Assembly: GCA_029817715.1 (NCBI GenBank)
Contig: JARUPY010000321.1
Coordinates: forward strand, 930,001 to 994,000
Origin: Melastoma dodecandrum
Taxonomy: Eukaryota > Streptophyta > Magnoliopsida > Myrtales > Melastomataceae
Reading direction: 5' to 3'
DNA: 64,000 bases
Notes under the pieces: generated by a model
What the model was told of the DNA's origin: nothing
Seen by the model: only the letters and a program-made list of their open reading frames with translations
The model's database searches: none
Shown: positions 1 to 11,431 of the stretch, piece by piece
Layout: every line of letters begins with the position of its first letter
How positions within the stretch are numbered: position 1 is the first letter of the stretch
Program-made: the position numbers and the translations under genes

Positions 1-1640
1 TATATGTGATAGTCATCATAGGGGATCTTCCTTGACATGCTTATATGCTTAAAGTAAGACCTTATTACTTATGAATTCTAGGAAATTTGGTTGGTGGTTG
101 TGGCAATGGATGTTCGTTAGTAGAAGACACTGAAATAGGCTTCTAGGTAGGAGTAGAGTAATAAACTATATATTGCTACTTTCCATAGTCCTCACCAAGT
201 GGTTCGACAAATGGGTCATCATCAAGAAAATGTTAAAAGACTGGTGAACAAGTTTTACTTTCGTTATTGTCTTCGTTGGGAGGAGTAATCATCCTCATTT
301 TCCGGGTCAGTCTCTCAATGACAATCCTTGTCACACTTATATTGATTAAGGAAACATTGTTCAGTCTCCAAGTTATTAAAGCAGTAAATTGGAAGACCAT
401 GTCCATCAAAATAGCGAAGGGAAATTTTGCATGGGGTCTTTTGTCTCAAAGGGATAGGTTGTACCATAAACAGGGCTGGAATTAAGATTTTCCTGTTGTC
501 TCCAACGTGTAGAATGATAAAAGCATCGATCCATCTCAAGTCTTAATCATTTTTTAGTTACTCATTTGTATGGGTCTAGAACAGTGATGAGCTTCTCGTA
601 GTTGGTAACCCATTTTTTTGAAGTAACAACAATAAGGCATTTCTCGATGTGTCAGGGACTTTTAGATCTATTGCATGATTATACACTTGATTGGTAATGT
701 AGGGTTGCTTCAATGGAGTCCGAAACTCATTTTGGGCCAACTATTTAGACTTGTACCTATAAGGCACTCAACAGACGAGGATCTTGAAGAGGCATGCAAT
801 AATTTAGATGTAAGGTCGCAAAGATCGTTCATGCATATAGTGATGTCTTAATAGACCCAACATAGTTGTGTTGATAGTTCAAAAAGATGTATCCACTAAG
901 GCAAGTCTAGTAATCACGGCAATTGTTTTTGTCCATGATAAGTCAATGAAAATGTGTAGAACCTTTGATGGTAGCTAAAGTGTCACAAATTGTTCAGTCT
1001 GAGTGGCTAAATTTACTCACTTGGATATATTGAATGACCGGTGAAGATTGTTGTTTTAACAAAGTTTGAATCTTTTTAATTGGTCCTATATATGACTTTG
1101 TGGAAGTTCAAGATGGGTTTAGTAATGGAAGAGTACTATTTATGATTATGTTTGGCCCTAATTCAAGGGAATAATTTATTACATATAAGTAGTCTAATTT
1201 AGAGGTAGAGAATTGTCCAAGAGGTAATGAAGAATTATCTAAATTTGCTGGTATATAAATAAATGAAGGAGTAATTTCTTGAATAGAGGAAATGAGTAAA
1301 ACTCACCTCTCATCCACAGTAAGGTTGAGTAATGATCTTCTATATCAAATTGAATATAATAAATTAAAACAAGAATGTATATTGAATTAAAAGAAAACCA
1401 TAATAACATGAGATAGTTTTCATTTGAATTACTTTTTCTCTTTTTAGCTACGCAGTATTCCATGGGAGCCAAACGACATCAATCAAATTCAAACTTTTTA
1501 CTTTTTCTCATACCTCTCAATTTTTTAAAATTTTCTCCCTAAAATTTTATAACTCATCTCAATTCCCTTCAACTCCAATCAATTCCATTCCATTTCCATC
1601 TAATAAAAAATACACTAAAGTAATTTTAAGAGTTTCCAAA
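1..1640. other. AT-rich intergenic sequence, no gene seen
   Basis: No coding frame longer than about 75 residues occurs and none resembles a known family. The stretch 1540-1610 is rich in repeated CAATTCC/CCATTCC-like words typical of decayed plant DNA transposon termini, but no paired terminus or target duplication was found. Confidence 0.5.
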
Positions 1641-1654
1641 ATTTAGAGGGACCT

Positions 1655-2612
1655 TCAACGTTTTCCCTGACCCTCCTTTGAATGTACAACTTGTTAATAT
1701 GATAAGCGATGGTTCTGAAAAGGATATAACTGGAGCAATCATATGATGCCAACAAAGAGTACCTGTTCGGGCTTCGTTGGAGGGGTCGACACGTTGGAGA
1801 ATATTTGGCCTTAAGCCCATGAGACTCTTGCGAGGATTGTGTGTAACTATGGTCATCGTTTAAAGAGTAAGACAATGGCAATCCTAAGCAAGAATACTTA
1901 CAAATTCCATCAAGGAAGTTGGTTGCTGAGAATAGGTTGTCAGGAATCTGAAGCTAAAACTAAGGCTAAAAAACTAGAGATAAGTTAAGATAGATAAATT
2001 GTCTGTTGTATTGATGTGTTTTTTATATAAGGTTGGGGAGTCTATTTATAGAGCTCTGTCCTTACTTCAATCTTGCAACAAAATACTAACTTATCTAGTC
2101 CGGGAGCCTTCCGATCCGTCAATAGAATATTACCTTCTCTAGTCTAGGAGCCTTCCGATCCGTCTTGTAATACATCCTTTCCATGTATGATCATTCGGAC
2201 CTTACTTGCGCCCCAAGCCAAATATTATGGTTCCCTTTTTAGTCTTTCCATGAATAGGCGCTGCTGATTGCCTGTCGCTTGGCGCTTCGTGTCGCTCAGA
2301 ATTCATATGTCGCTTAATGTCCCTCATGTCCGTCCTTCGCATGATCTTCAATTTGTCACTTGGTCTGTTCTTCCGGGCGAAGGATTTCGTGACGTATGGG
2401 TCTTTCCCTGTGGTCTTGTCGAAAGTAGTTCCTAGCCTTTCCTCGTGGTCTTACCCGGCCAATCTTAGACTCCTGGCCCGATCCATCCCACAGGCCGCGG
2501 TAAGGCATGTGACCCAGAATTTCTTTTGCGAAATAATACCCCGTGATATAACTAGAACAAACTGGACATGGCATGTTTACTTCCTAAGTGGAGCTAGTGT
2601 TATCTCAATTCA
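1655..2612. repeat. LTR-like repeat, copy A (uninterrupted)
   Basis: The ends of this stretch (about 1655-1770 and 2536-2612) reappear at 3285-3435 and 3639-3690. Shared words include GAATGTACAACTTGTTA and AACTGGACATGG. The middle holds a TATA-like run (TCTATTTATAGAGC near 2040) and a 27-bp direct repeat at 2094-2120 and 2138-2164 (both end in GGAGCCTTCCGATCCGTC). This organisation suggests an old LTR or solo LTR, but no TG...CA boundary or primer site could be fixed. Copy B lacks the middle, so one copy has lost or gained about 770 bp. Confidence 0.45.
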
Positions 2613-2689
2613 TGGACACGGTTTGCAAAAATGGCATAATAAAAGTCTATATTTGCAAATAGGTCCCAGCCTAGGTTCGGAATTAGGCT

Positions 2690-3230
2690 AAAAAACACTG
2701 TACATAGTATTCGGAATTAGGCTCGGAAACATTGTACATATTTCGTAAAGTACAAAACACTTTTGTATGATACTTTTTCATAAAAGCCCGTCGGGGTTCG
2801 TGAAAGTCCATACAGTTTTGCTAACCCATTACAAATAAAGTTCATCCATTATGAAAAAATAATTATTGTTTCGTACTTTACAAATATTTATTGTTTTTAT
2901 TCATATAAATATACAAAGCCCATGAAAAAGATTTAGTAAAAGCACATACATTTTTACATATGCATTACGAAACAATTTGGCCCATTACGAAAAAAAATTT
3001 ATATATTTCACTGTTTTGTACTTTACAAAAGTTTTACTATTTTGGCTTGAACAATTATACGAGGCCCATTAAAGAAATTTCGTAAAAATACGTAGATTTT
3101 TATGAACCCATTACGAAACAATTTCGTAAAAGTGAAATAGGAAGGTACTATTTCGTACAAATATACAAAACTAATGCTTTGTGTTTCGTAAAGTACGTGA
3201 GTGTAAGTACACGGGACTTGAGCGTCTTCC
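2690..3230. repeat. TTTCGTA/TACGAAA-rich repetitive stretch
   Basis: The words TTTCGTA and TACGAAA, often as TTTCGTAAAGTAC, recur throughout on both strands, giving many short inverted repeats and little coding capacity. The right edge read on the minus strand is GGAAGACGCTCAAG. This resembles the GGAAGAGGCTAACG terminus of the element at 3436-3638, so this may be the right end of a related, larger and older element. No matching left end or target duplication was found. A second stretch with the same vocabulary lies at 18740-19345. Confidence 0.4.
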
Positions 3231-3284
3231 CGTCAAACACACAGTAAAGCAAATTTAAGTGTTTTAAAAATTCAGGACTTCAAC

Positions 3285-3690
3285 ATTTTCCCCTAACCCT
3301 GCTCTGAATGTACAACTTGTTATTATGATAAGTGATGGTTCTGGAAAAGATATAACTGGAGCAATCAGACGATGCCAACAAACAGTACCCCCAATGACAT
3401 AACTGGAAGAAACTGGACATGGACGTGTTTACTTCGGAAGAGGCTAACGACTCATGCACGAATCGATGCATGAAATGTACAAAATTTTCGCAATTTCTTG
3501 TGCCTTTGTAAAAAAAAAATATTTCAAATTTGTTGTTGTACAACGTTGGAACAGTGATTTATTTAAACATTACAAAAAATTTATGAAGATTTTGAACATT
3601 TGACGTGTCGATCCGTGCACGGGTCGTTAGCTTCTTCCATTTACTTCCCAAGTGGAGCTGGGGTTATCTCAATACATTGGAGCTTTGCTA
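3285..3690. repeat. LTR-like repeat, copy B (internally shortened, holds an insertion)
   Basis: This is colinear with parts of copy A: 3285-3395 matches 1655-1770, and 3396-3435 plus 3639-3690 matches 2536-2612. Between these last two blocks sits a 203-bp foldback element (3436-3638). Copy A at about 2575-2600 shows the uninterrupted sequence TTTACTTCCTAAGTGGAGC, and so serves as a natural empty site. Confidence 0.6.
3436..3638. mobile_element. Small Mutator-like foldback element (MITE) with near-9-bp target duplication
   Basis: The termini are inverted repeats: left GGAAGAGGCTAACGAC, right on the minus strand GGAAGAAGCTAACGAC. The similarity continues inward (TGCACG, GATCG and further A/T-rich sequence). 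The flanks are GTTTACTTC (3427-3435) and ATTTACTTC (3639-3647), a 9-bp direct repeat with one mismatch. Nine-base duplications are typical of the Mutator superfamily. The related repeat copy A has one TTTACTTC and no element, which supports insertion. There is no coding capacity, so mobility would depend on a transposase elsewhere. The terminus matches the large palindrome at 23423-24876. Confidence 0.75.
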
Positions 3691-3837
3691 ATTCGGGTGT
3701 AAAACTTAGCCCATTGTCTAATTCGGCACGTTGGCACCCGCATGGTTTTAAACTAATAATACAAACTTGTTAAACTAGCTCGGGAGTCTACCTTCCTTGG
3801 GTACTTATGAGCAATATTTATGATAACTAGCCCGAAT

Positions 3838-5010
3838 ATTTAAATAATCTATTATGAAAATAATTTATGAGAAATATTTAAATAATTATTTAGAGTTATA
3901 AAGTTAATTTACAACATAAACCATATGCATTTATGATAACTAGCACATATAAACCACTAATCGTCAACAAAAAAAATTTATAAAATATAACAGAAATAGT
4001 TGATTGTAAAAAAATACTTAATTATATAAGAGCTTCATTAAAAACATATGACTAAGGTAAAAATAAAATTTATCTTAACATCGCGTTTGGTTCGTCTAAA
4101 GAAGACTCGCTTAATTCAATTCATAGATTAAATCTGTTTAATCCCATCTTGGTTTGGTTACCGCACTGTCCAAGTATTCCAAATAAGAAAAACAATGTTT
4201 AGAGAACAGGGCAAATAAAACAAGAAAAAGGCTCAGCGACAGCGAGAGGAAGGATGGCTTTTTTTTTTTTCCTTTCATTTTATTTTTTCCATTCCCTTAC
4301 GAACGCCACAATTTGTGGACATTGTAATTTAGCAAACTCTTGTTTTGTATGGCCAACTTTAACATATATGTATATAACGACGACGAGTACTTTGATGTGG
4401 GGACATGAAAGGGAGTTTGAATGGACAGGCGAAAGGCTATCAGTGCAATGTCCGATGAAAAATCTTGCGGGTTCACTTGGGCTTTTCTGGGTGGATAAAC
4501 AAAGAGCGTGTGCCACATGAATGGGCGCCATGTGATCGGCCACACGTGAACCACGTTTTGTCTAAGACCGATGATTCGAGGACCATTCAAGAACTCCATG
4601 GTCCACCCATTGAAACACCTTTGTTTTTAGCTCTCGTCCAAGAGTTTGAGATTGATTCAGATGCATGGAACATCAAGTCCCTCTGAGTTAGTTCTCGAAT
4701 AAGTGTGTGGCCTGTGTGGCGGAGTTTGTCTCCGGATCTTGAAGGAGGAGTTCCTTTGTAAAATTAGTCTCCTGCCATCCTTCATACCACCGTCTTTGAT
4801 ATCTCAACCGTTGGATCGCCTCCACCAAGAGCACCACATTCCTTATCCTATTCATCTGGTCTTCCGAAAGCTTAAGGCTAAGAACAACAATAGTAATGTC
4901 CTAGGAACACCAAACTAACTCGCCCAATCGACCCTAAAGCAAACTTGTATGAATTATAAACTCTTGTAAATGAAGGATTTCATTATTAACCTTAAGTATT
5001 TTCTCAATAT
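3838..5010. repeat. Long direct repeat, copy 1
   Basis: This matches 9887-11303 in the same orientation over most of its length, with many substitutions and small gaps. Shared landmarks are AACCACTAATCGTCAACAAA, GTTTGGTTCGTCTAAAGAAG, GATGATTCGAGGA and ACTCTTGTAAAT. The right end carries a polyadenylation-like A/T-rich tail. No open frame is conserved between the copies, so the short frames in it are probably not genes. It could be an LTR pair or a segmental duplication; neither is proven. Confidence 0.65.
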
Positions 5011-5159
5011 TTCTTTTTCAACGCGGATTTGCTTGTTGTCAGGCATTCAACGGTTATAGCTATATTTTGGCGAACGGTACATTCCGATACTCGAAGGAGT
5101 AATTTATGCTCGCTTTTGGTATCTCCGATGCCAAGGGAGAGCATAATGCTACCAAAAAT

Positions 5160-8100
5160 ACGGAATGACTTATTCTGAACTTACTTCACGAGATTTCAAA
5201 TCTCAAAAAGTTGAATTAACATCGAATTGGTCACTTGTCTCAATACCCTCGTTTCATAGATTTTTCTTACCCGATGGTTTACTTAAAACATTGTCCAACT
5301 TCCTTAGGAGCCAAAGTAAGGTACAACTAGTATTAGTAAATTTACCTGAGGGGATTGAAGTATCACATTGCGGATGCGGTTGAATTTCAGTTGTATTAGA
5401 GTTTTGCGAATGTATGCAACCTTGGCCATAAGATTGAGAAGCAGCGAGCAATGAGAACACTAGCGAAGTCGACGTGAGGCCACCTCCTTTCAGCAAAGGC
5501 AGCTCTTACTCGAGGACCTATATCGACTAACAAGGAAAAAGCTAAGGCAAACAATCGACCACTGCTAAATACCAGTGGGGAGAATAAGTGTTTAAAGCGT
5601 TAGGGATTTGGGCATGTGACTGTCGATTGTCTCAGCCGATGGACAACGAACGATGGATAAAATTGATTAGAGTATCTAGAGGAGCCTGAATGAAGAAGAA
5701 TTTTAGTATTTCGGAAGGCCTTCAATGTCAATGTTGTAGCAGAAGAAATCGACCAATGGAAAATGATCTTTCAGACATGTTGCCAATGCATAATAAGGTG
5801 TATCGGGTGATAGTGACAATGAAAGTTGCACTAATGCGACTTCTACAACCATGATCGTAAAGCTAAGGTTATCAACCAAATCTCATCCTCGAGCATACAA
5901 GCTTCAATGCTGAGCAAGAAGAGTGACTGACCTTATGGTGGCTAAACAAGTTTTGGTGTCGATAAATATTGGTTAAAACTACAATGACATAATGACTTGT
6001 GATGTAGTGCATATGGATGCTTGCCATATATTGTTGGGAAGACCATGACAATATAACCGACAAGCAGTCCATGATGGGTTCGAGAATACCTATTTATCGA
6101 TCTCGATAAAAAAACTCAGCATAAGTTCATCGAGATGACTCGATTGATACATGGAGAGAAGAATGTCTACATGCTAATGATGTTTGAAGTAAGGAGCAGA
6201 ACAACCATCGACTATACCACTACTTCAGGAGTTCAAAGACGTGTTTCCTAAAGAGATGCATGGAGGATTCCATCCCTTGAGAAACATACATACCATATTG
6301 ATCTCATTCGTGGAGTTTCATTACCAAATCAACTTGCTTACCGATGCAATCTGGATGAGGTCAAGGAACTTCGGCGGCAAGTCGAGGAACTCATGCGGAG
6401 GGATTTGTTAGAGATTGCATCAGTCCATGTTCAGTTTCGGCCATTCTAAGCTCCAAGAAGGATGTCTCATGGTGAATGTTTGTCGACTGTCGAGTAATCA
6501 ACATGATCATCATCGATATAGGTTTTTTATCCCTCTACTTGATGATATACTCGATAATGCATGGGTCAGTAGTCTTCTCAAAGGTAGACCTATAAAGCGG
6601 TTATAATCAAATTAGAATGAGAGAACGAGATAAGCGAAAAACAACGCTTGAGACCAAGTTTGATCTATACGAGTATATGGTTATGTCATTTGGTTTCTGG
6701 AACGAGTCGAGCACTTTTATGCGACTGATGAACTAGGTGTTTCATCTAGTCATTGAGAAATTCGTTGTCTTTTATTTTGATGATATCCTTAAGTATAGTC
6801 GCATTAAGTGCGAACATCTAGAACACATCCGATAGTTGTTCGAAAAGTTGAGAGAGCAACGATTGTTTGAAAACAACAAGAAGTGTGAGTTCACGACTCC
6901 TAAGCTTGTCTTCTTGGGCTATGTCGTCTCGAAGGATGGCAATATAGTCGATGATAGATAAATCAAAGTTACTCGAGACTGGTAATTCCTAGGACAGCTC
7001 ATGAGGTTCAAAGTTTTCACAGGCTTGCTTCTTTTGACATATGGTTCAAGAACTCCAGTACCATTTTAACCCCTATGGCGGAATGTTTGAAAGGGACAAC
7101 CTCCGAGTGCTCAACATTAGCTCAAACCAGCATTGAAGTTTTAAGGATTGATTGTGTGAAGCCCCAATGTTGATGCTTTCTAATTTTGATAAGGTGTTCG
7201 AAGTCGAGTGTAATGCCTCCGAGATTGGCATTGGAGGAGTGCTTCTATAGAAAGGTTAAGAGCGCCTATTTAAATGAAAAGTTAGGATGCTCGACTAAAC
7301 TATCCACCCTACAACAAGAAGTTTTACTCGATTGTTTCGGCTTTGGAGACGTGGAGCCATTATTTACTAGCCCAAAAGGTTGTCCTTCGCACTTATCGTG
7401 AATGCTTGAAGTAAACAAATGGGCAAGTGAAGCTCAATCGACGACGTGAGAAGTTGGTAGAATATCTCCAATCGTTAATATTCACACTATGAAGAACATT
7501 GTGACCGACACATTTTCTTGAAAGCCGATGCTAATGACCAAAATGGAGTCAAAGTTGATTGGGTTCGAGTCACTAAAGGAGTTATATTCGACCGATGCAG
7601 ACTTTGAGGAAATCTATGAGGCATATTTAGAGAAACCAATGACCCTTATAACCTAGTTAATGGATTTTTATTTCATGGAACCAAATTGTGCATTCCTTGA
7701 AGTTTCGTTCAATAACTACTTAACCTCAAAGTGCATGGAGAAGAACATGCAAGCACTCTCGAATTTATAAGAATATTGATATGTTGTAGGAGAACTTCTA
7801 CTGGCCTAAGATGGCTAGGGACACTAACAAGATGATTCGACGATGCGCGACATGTCAAGGCGCAAAAAAGTCACATCCAACCCCAAGGCTTATACATCCA
7901 TTACTTGTAGCAAATTGACCATGAGAGCATATGAGCATAGTGTTCGCGCTACCTCAAACATGGCGATAAAAGGAGTCGATACTCATAGTTCTGGATCAAT
8001 TCTTGAAGAAGACGATGGCTCACTTTATTTCATGTCGGAAGACGAACGATATTTCCGGTATTGTGGGCCTCTACTTCTTGGAGTACCATCATCGATTGTG

Positions 8101-8712
8101 TTTGACCGTGAAGCCAAACTCTTATGCTACTTCTAGAAGACTCTATGGCACAAGCTAGCAACAAAGCTCTAGTTAAACACCACTTGCCATCCATAGAAAG
8201 GTGGGCAAACTGATGTTCAGGAATCAGAAGGATTGGGACATCAAGCTCGACCAAGTTCAGTTCGTTTATAATCGAGCTCTGCATTCGACTACTCGAGCGT
8301 CACCATTTTAGGTAGTATGTATAGTGTTAATCCCCATATTCAAGTCGAATTATGACCTATGCCTAACCATATCCTCGACAAGGATGCGATTCGATGAACC
8401 GAGGAGATGTTGAAACTACACAAGAATAAGAAGAACGTAGTTAAGACGAAACGAGGTCGCAAGGAGAGACTATTCTAACCTAGCGATCTTGTGTGGTTCC
8501 ACTTGTGAAAGGAAGGGTTTTCTACCCATTAAAAGAACAAACTTATGCCCAAAGTTGACAGACCATTCGAGTGGCCAAGTAGATCAATAACAGCGTCTAC
8601 AAGATCCACCTACTGAGAAACTATGAAATCTCGACGACATTCACCGTTCAAGATCTTTCGTTGTAAGAAGATGACAAAAAACTCCTAGATTTGAAGACAA
8701 ATCTTTTCCAAC
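5160..8712 (+). pseudogene. Heavily decayed Ty3/gypsy gag-pol remnant (element G1)
   Basis: Fragments of a gypsy polyprotein appear in the expected order but in changing frames with many stops. A protease end (HILLGRP-like) lies near 6030. Reverse transcriptase pieces include the active-site-like YFDDILKYS near 6775. RNase H ([17 protein letters not shown]) lies near 7200, an integrase zinc-binding end (CATCQGAKKSHP) near 7850, and the polyprotein tail at 8230-8680. The pieces resemble element G2 at 31.6-35.6 kb, which suggests the same lineage but a far older insertion. It cannot encode a working protein. Confidence 0.7.
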
Positions 8713-9880
8713 AATGGGATGATAATGTGAGATCGAACGGACAAAGCTATGGAGTTGTAGTTGACGCAATCAAGACAGTCGAACTAGGGACTTGTACGTT
8801 GTTGGAGTAGTCATAAGACAAGACTCGGTCGAGTATCGGTCGAATGTAAGAGCACAGGTCGACCAAAGGTCGAAGGAACATAACCTATGAACTAAAGAAC
8901 CACCCAAGAACATATCATGTCCGTTCTAGTACCAGTTTCGATTTTTGTGTCCAAATGTGTAACATAATAGCTTAACATATAAGTTAGTTTAATGTTAATT
9001 TGTAGGATATTTTTATATGATAATCCTTCGAGGAACCCATTTCAAATCACCAATTAAACTGAGTAGTTTGAGCACAAAATGACGAGATTAACTAGGTTAG
9101 GGATATTGACTCAATCGGCTCGAGGTATTTTAGGTGGGGGAGTTGAAAACTTTATGTCAAAGAAAAAGAAATGCATCATAATAGACATACCTAGTCCAAC
9201 TTTTGATAAGAGCGTTTTGGTCATTTGGGAGGAAAATTAGTAAATTTTTCAAATAATTAGTGCGAATTTAACATAATTTATTATAAAATATAAATTAATA
9301 ACTTATTGTAGTTATAAATTAATTATTTTATTTAAGGTTTCAAATTCTCTAGGTTTGCTATGAGGTGAGAACCTAAAATCGTACTTGGTACCACAAATTC
9401 TCGAAACTTTAGAATATGAAACATATTCGGTCTATTCGAGAACCTGAATTGATAGCGAACATATGTTACCAATTCCTAAACCCGTTTTTTAGCCTTAGTT
9501 CCAATATAAGGGGTTATTTGTAAACATTAAAAAAAGTCACAAAACTCATAATTAAGTCTTTTCATTTATCTTATCATTTGCGGGGTTCCAAGTGTGGTGA
9601 CATTTATCTGAAAGTTCGTTCATTTCATTGGTGGTGTTTGGTTATATCTAATAGTAATGTTGTTCAACCTTGCTTTCGTCTACGATGGTATGTTGATTGT
9701 ATCCGTAACGATCCGAACAAGGCTCTTGCATCCGTCGGTGATGGTTCATCTTGTATCCGAGGTTATCATTATCTTTATTTCATTCTAATTCGAGTGTCAT
9801 CCCAATCTCAGTTCGCCATCGTGGTTCGGTGTTTGAGTCGGGCCTTTCCCCACAGTCCGCATCACCTACTTTCCTTCTAG
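8713..9880 (+). repeat. Probable 3' LTR remnant of element G1
   Basis: It follows the polyprotein tail through GGGATGATAATG, which parallels the GGGATGATGAAAC start of the G2 3' LTR. Near 9580 it holds TTCCAAGTG and a run of TGTATCCG/GTATCCGA words, like the end of the G2 LTRs. The A/T-rich middle (about 9000-9500) has no counterpart in G2. Boundaries are approximate and no matching 5' LTR was found. Confidence 0.4.
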
Positions 9881-9886
9881 GTACTT

Positions 9887-11303
9887 TGTATAATGAAAAT
9901 AATTTATGAGAAATTTTTAAAGAATTATTTAAAATTTGCACATGATTTACAACTCAAGCCGTTTGTATTTATAATAACTCGCCCAAATAAACCACTAATC
10001 GTCAACAAAAAATTACTAAGTATGACTTAAATCGTAAAATGTAAATAAAAATACTTGATTAAATAATTATCTTAAGATCGTGTTTGGTCCGTCTAAAGAA
10101 GACTCACTGGAATCAATTCCTAGATGAAATTTGTTTAATTCCATCTTGGTTTGGTTAGCGCACCGTCCAATATTCCAAATAAAAAAATAACGTTCAAAGA
10201 AAAGGGCAAATAAAGGAAGAAAATGGCTCAGCGAAGAAGGATGTCTTTTTTTTTCCCTTTTTCGGAGTTTCAGCCCAACAAATTCATACTCGACCTGAGT
10301 ATGACGCCTCCTTTTGGTGAATGTGTCTTTTAATAGGTTCATTGCATACGAAACGTTTCGAACCTAAACCTTCCTATTCAAACTCTTTACTATCCTATTT
10401 TTCCTTTCCCAACAAAGGCCACAATTCGAGGGCATCGTAATTTAGCAAACTTTTGTTTTGTGTGGCCAACTAACATGTATGTATATAAACGATGATGAAT
10501 AGAATGATGTGGAACATGAAACAGAGTTGGAACGGATAGGCGAAAGGCTATCGATGCAATCAATGTACGATGAAAATCTGGCGGGGGTCAGTTGGGCTTT
10601 TCAAGGAAGATAAACAAGGAGTGTGTGTCACATGAAAGGGCGCCATGTGACCGACCACACGAGAACCACGTTTTGTCTGATACCGATGATTCGAGGAACA
10701 TTCAAGAACTCCATGGTCCAAGTGTTTGAGAATGATTCAGACGCATGGAACATCAAGCGCCTCGAGTTAGTTCTCGTATAAGTGTGTGGCCGAGATCAAG
10801 TGGCAATTTGACCGCTGAATCTCCGGGGGATTTTTCTCCGGAATTTTCTCCGGAATTTCGGGGTAACTATGCCGGGGTGTTTGTATCCACTGTGGCTTGT
10901 CACTTGCGTTGTTTCTTGTCGCCCGTCACCTGTCGCTTTGTGGCTGCTTCGCCCAACAAGCCTTCGCCTGGTATGTTTCCGTTGCCACCTCCTCACTGGA
11001 TTCCCGTCCTTTGAGTCTGCCTTCTGAACCGTTGATCCACCGATGAGACCGAGATCTGTAGCCTAGAATTTCAGTTGTTAAACACCACCGTCTTTGGTAT
11101 CTTAATTGTTGTATCACTCCACCAAGAGCACCCCTTTCCTGATCTCCTCATCTGGACTTCCAAAAGCTTAAGGCTAAGAACAACAACAGTAATGTCCTAG
11201 GAACACCAAACTAACTCGGGAAATCACCCCTAAAGCAAAAGGATATGAATTATAAACTCTTGTAAATCAAGGATTTCATTGTTAACCTTGAGTATTTTCT
11301 CAA
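9887..11303. repeat. Long direct repeat, copy 2 (with extra internal segment)
   Basis: Counterpart of 3838-5010. It differs by about 240 bp of extra, GC-richer sequence (about 10795-11090). Part of that segment, 10900-11010, resembles 27385-27490 in the same orientation (CTGCTTCGCCC, CAAGCCTTCGCC, TGTTTCC). The copy ends about 130 bp downstream of the stop codon of the SABATH gene. Confidence 0.65.
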
Positions 11304-11431
11304 TAAAAAAGCAATAGAATATAAAGAGTAATTTGTGATTGTTCAAGCTTCCATCAAAGTTTGGGGAACTTCCGTCTACTTCGACTATTTCTCAACTCAC
11401 TTGGCGAATACACCATTGCTGGTTAAAATGT

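Noticed and set aside
2317..2691. 124-residue plus-strand frame
   Set aside because: Lies in the LTR-like repeat copy A, is not conserved in copy B and has no recognisable motif.
3838..11303. Calling the direct repeats the LTR pair of element G1
   Set aside because: The right copy begins over 1.1 kb beyond the pol end, the left copy is not followed by a primer site, and no target duplication was found.
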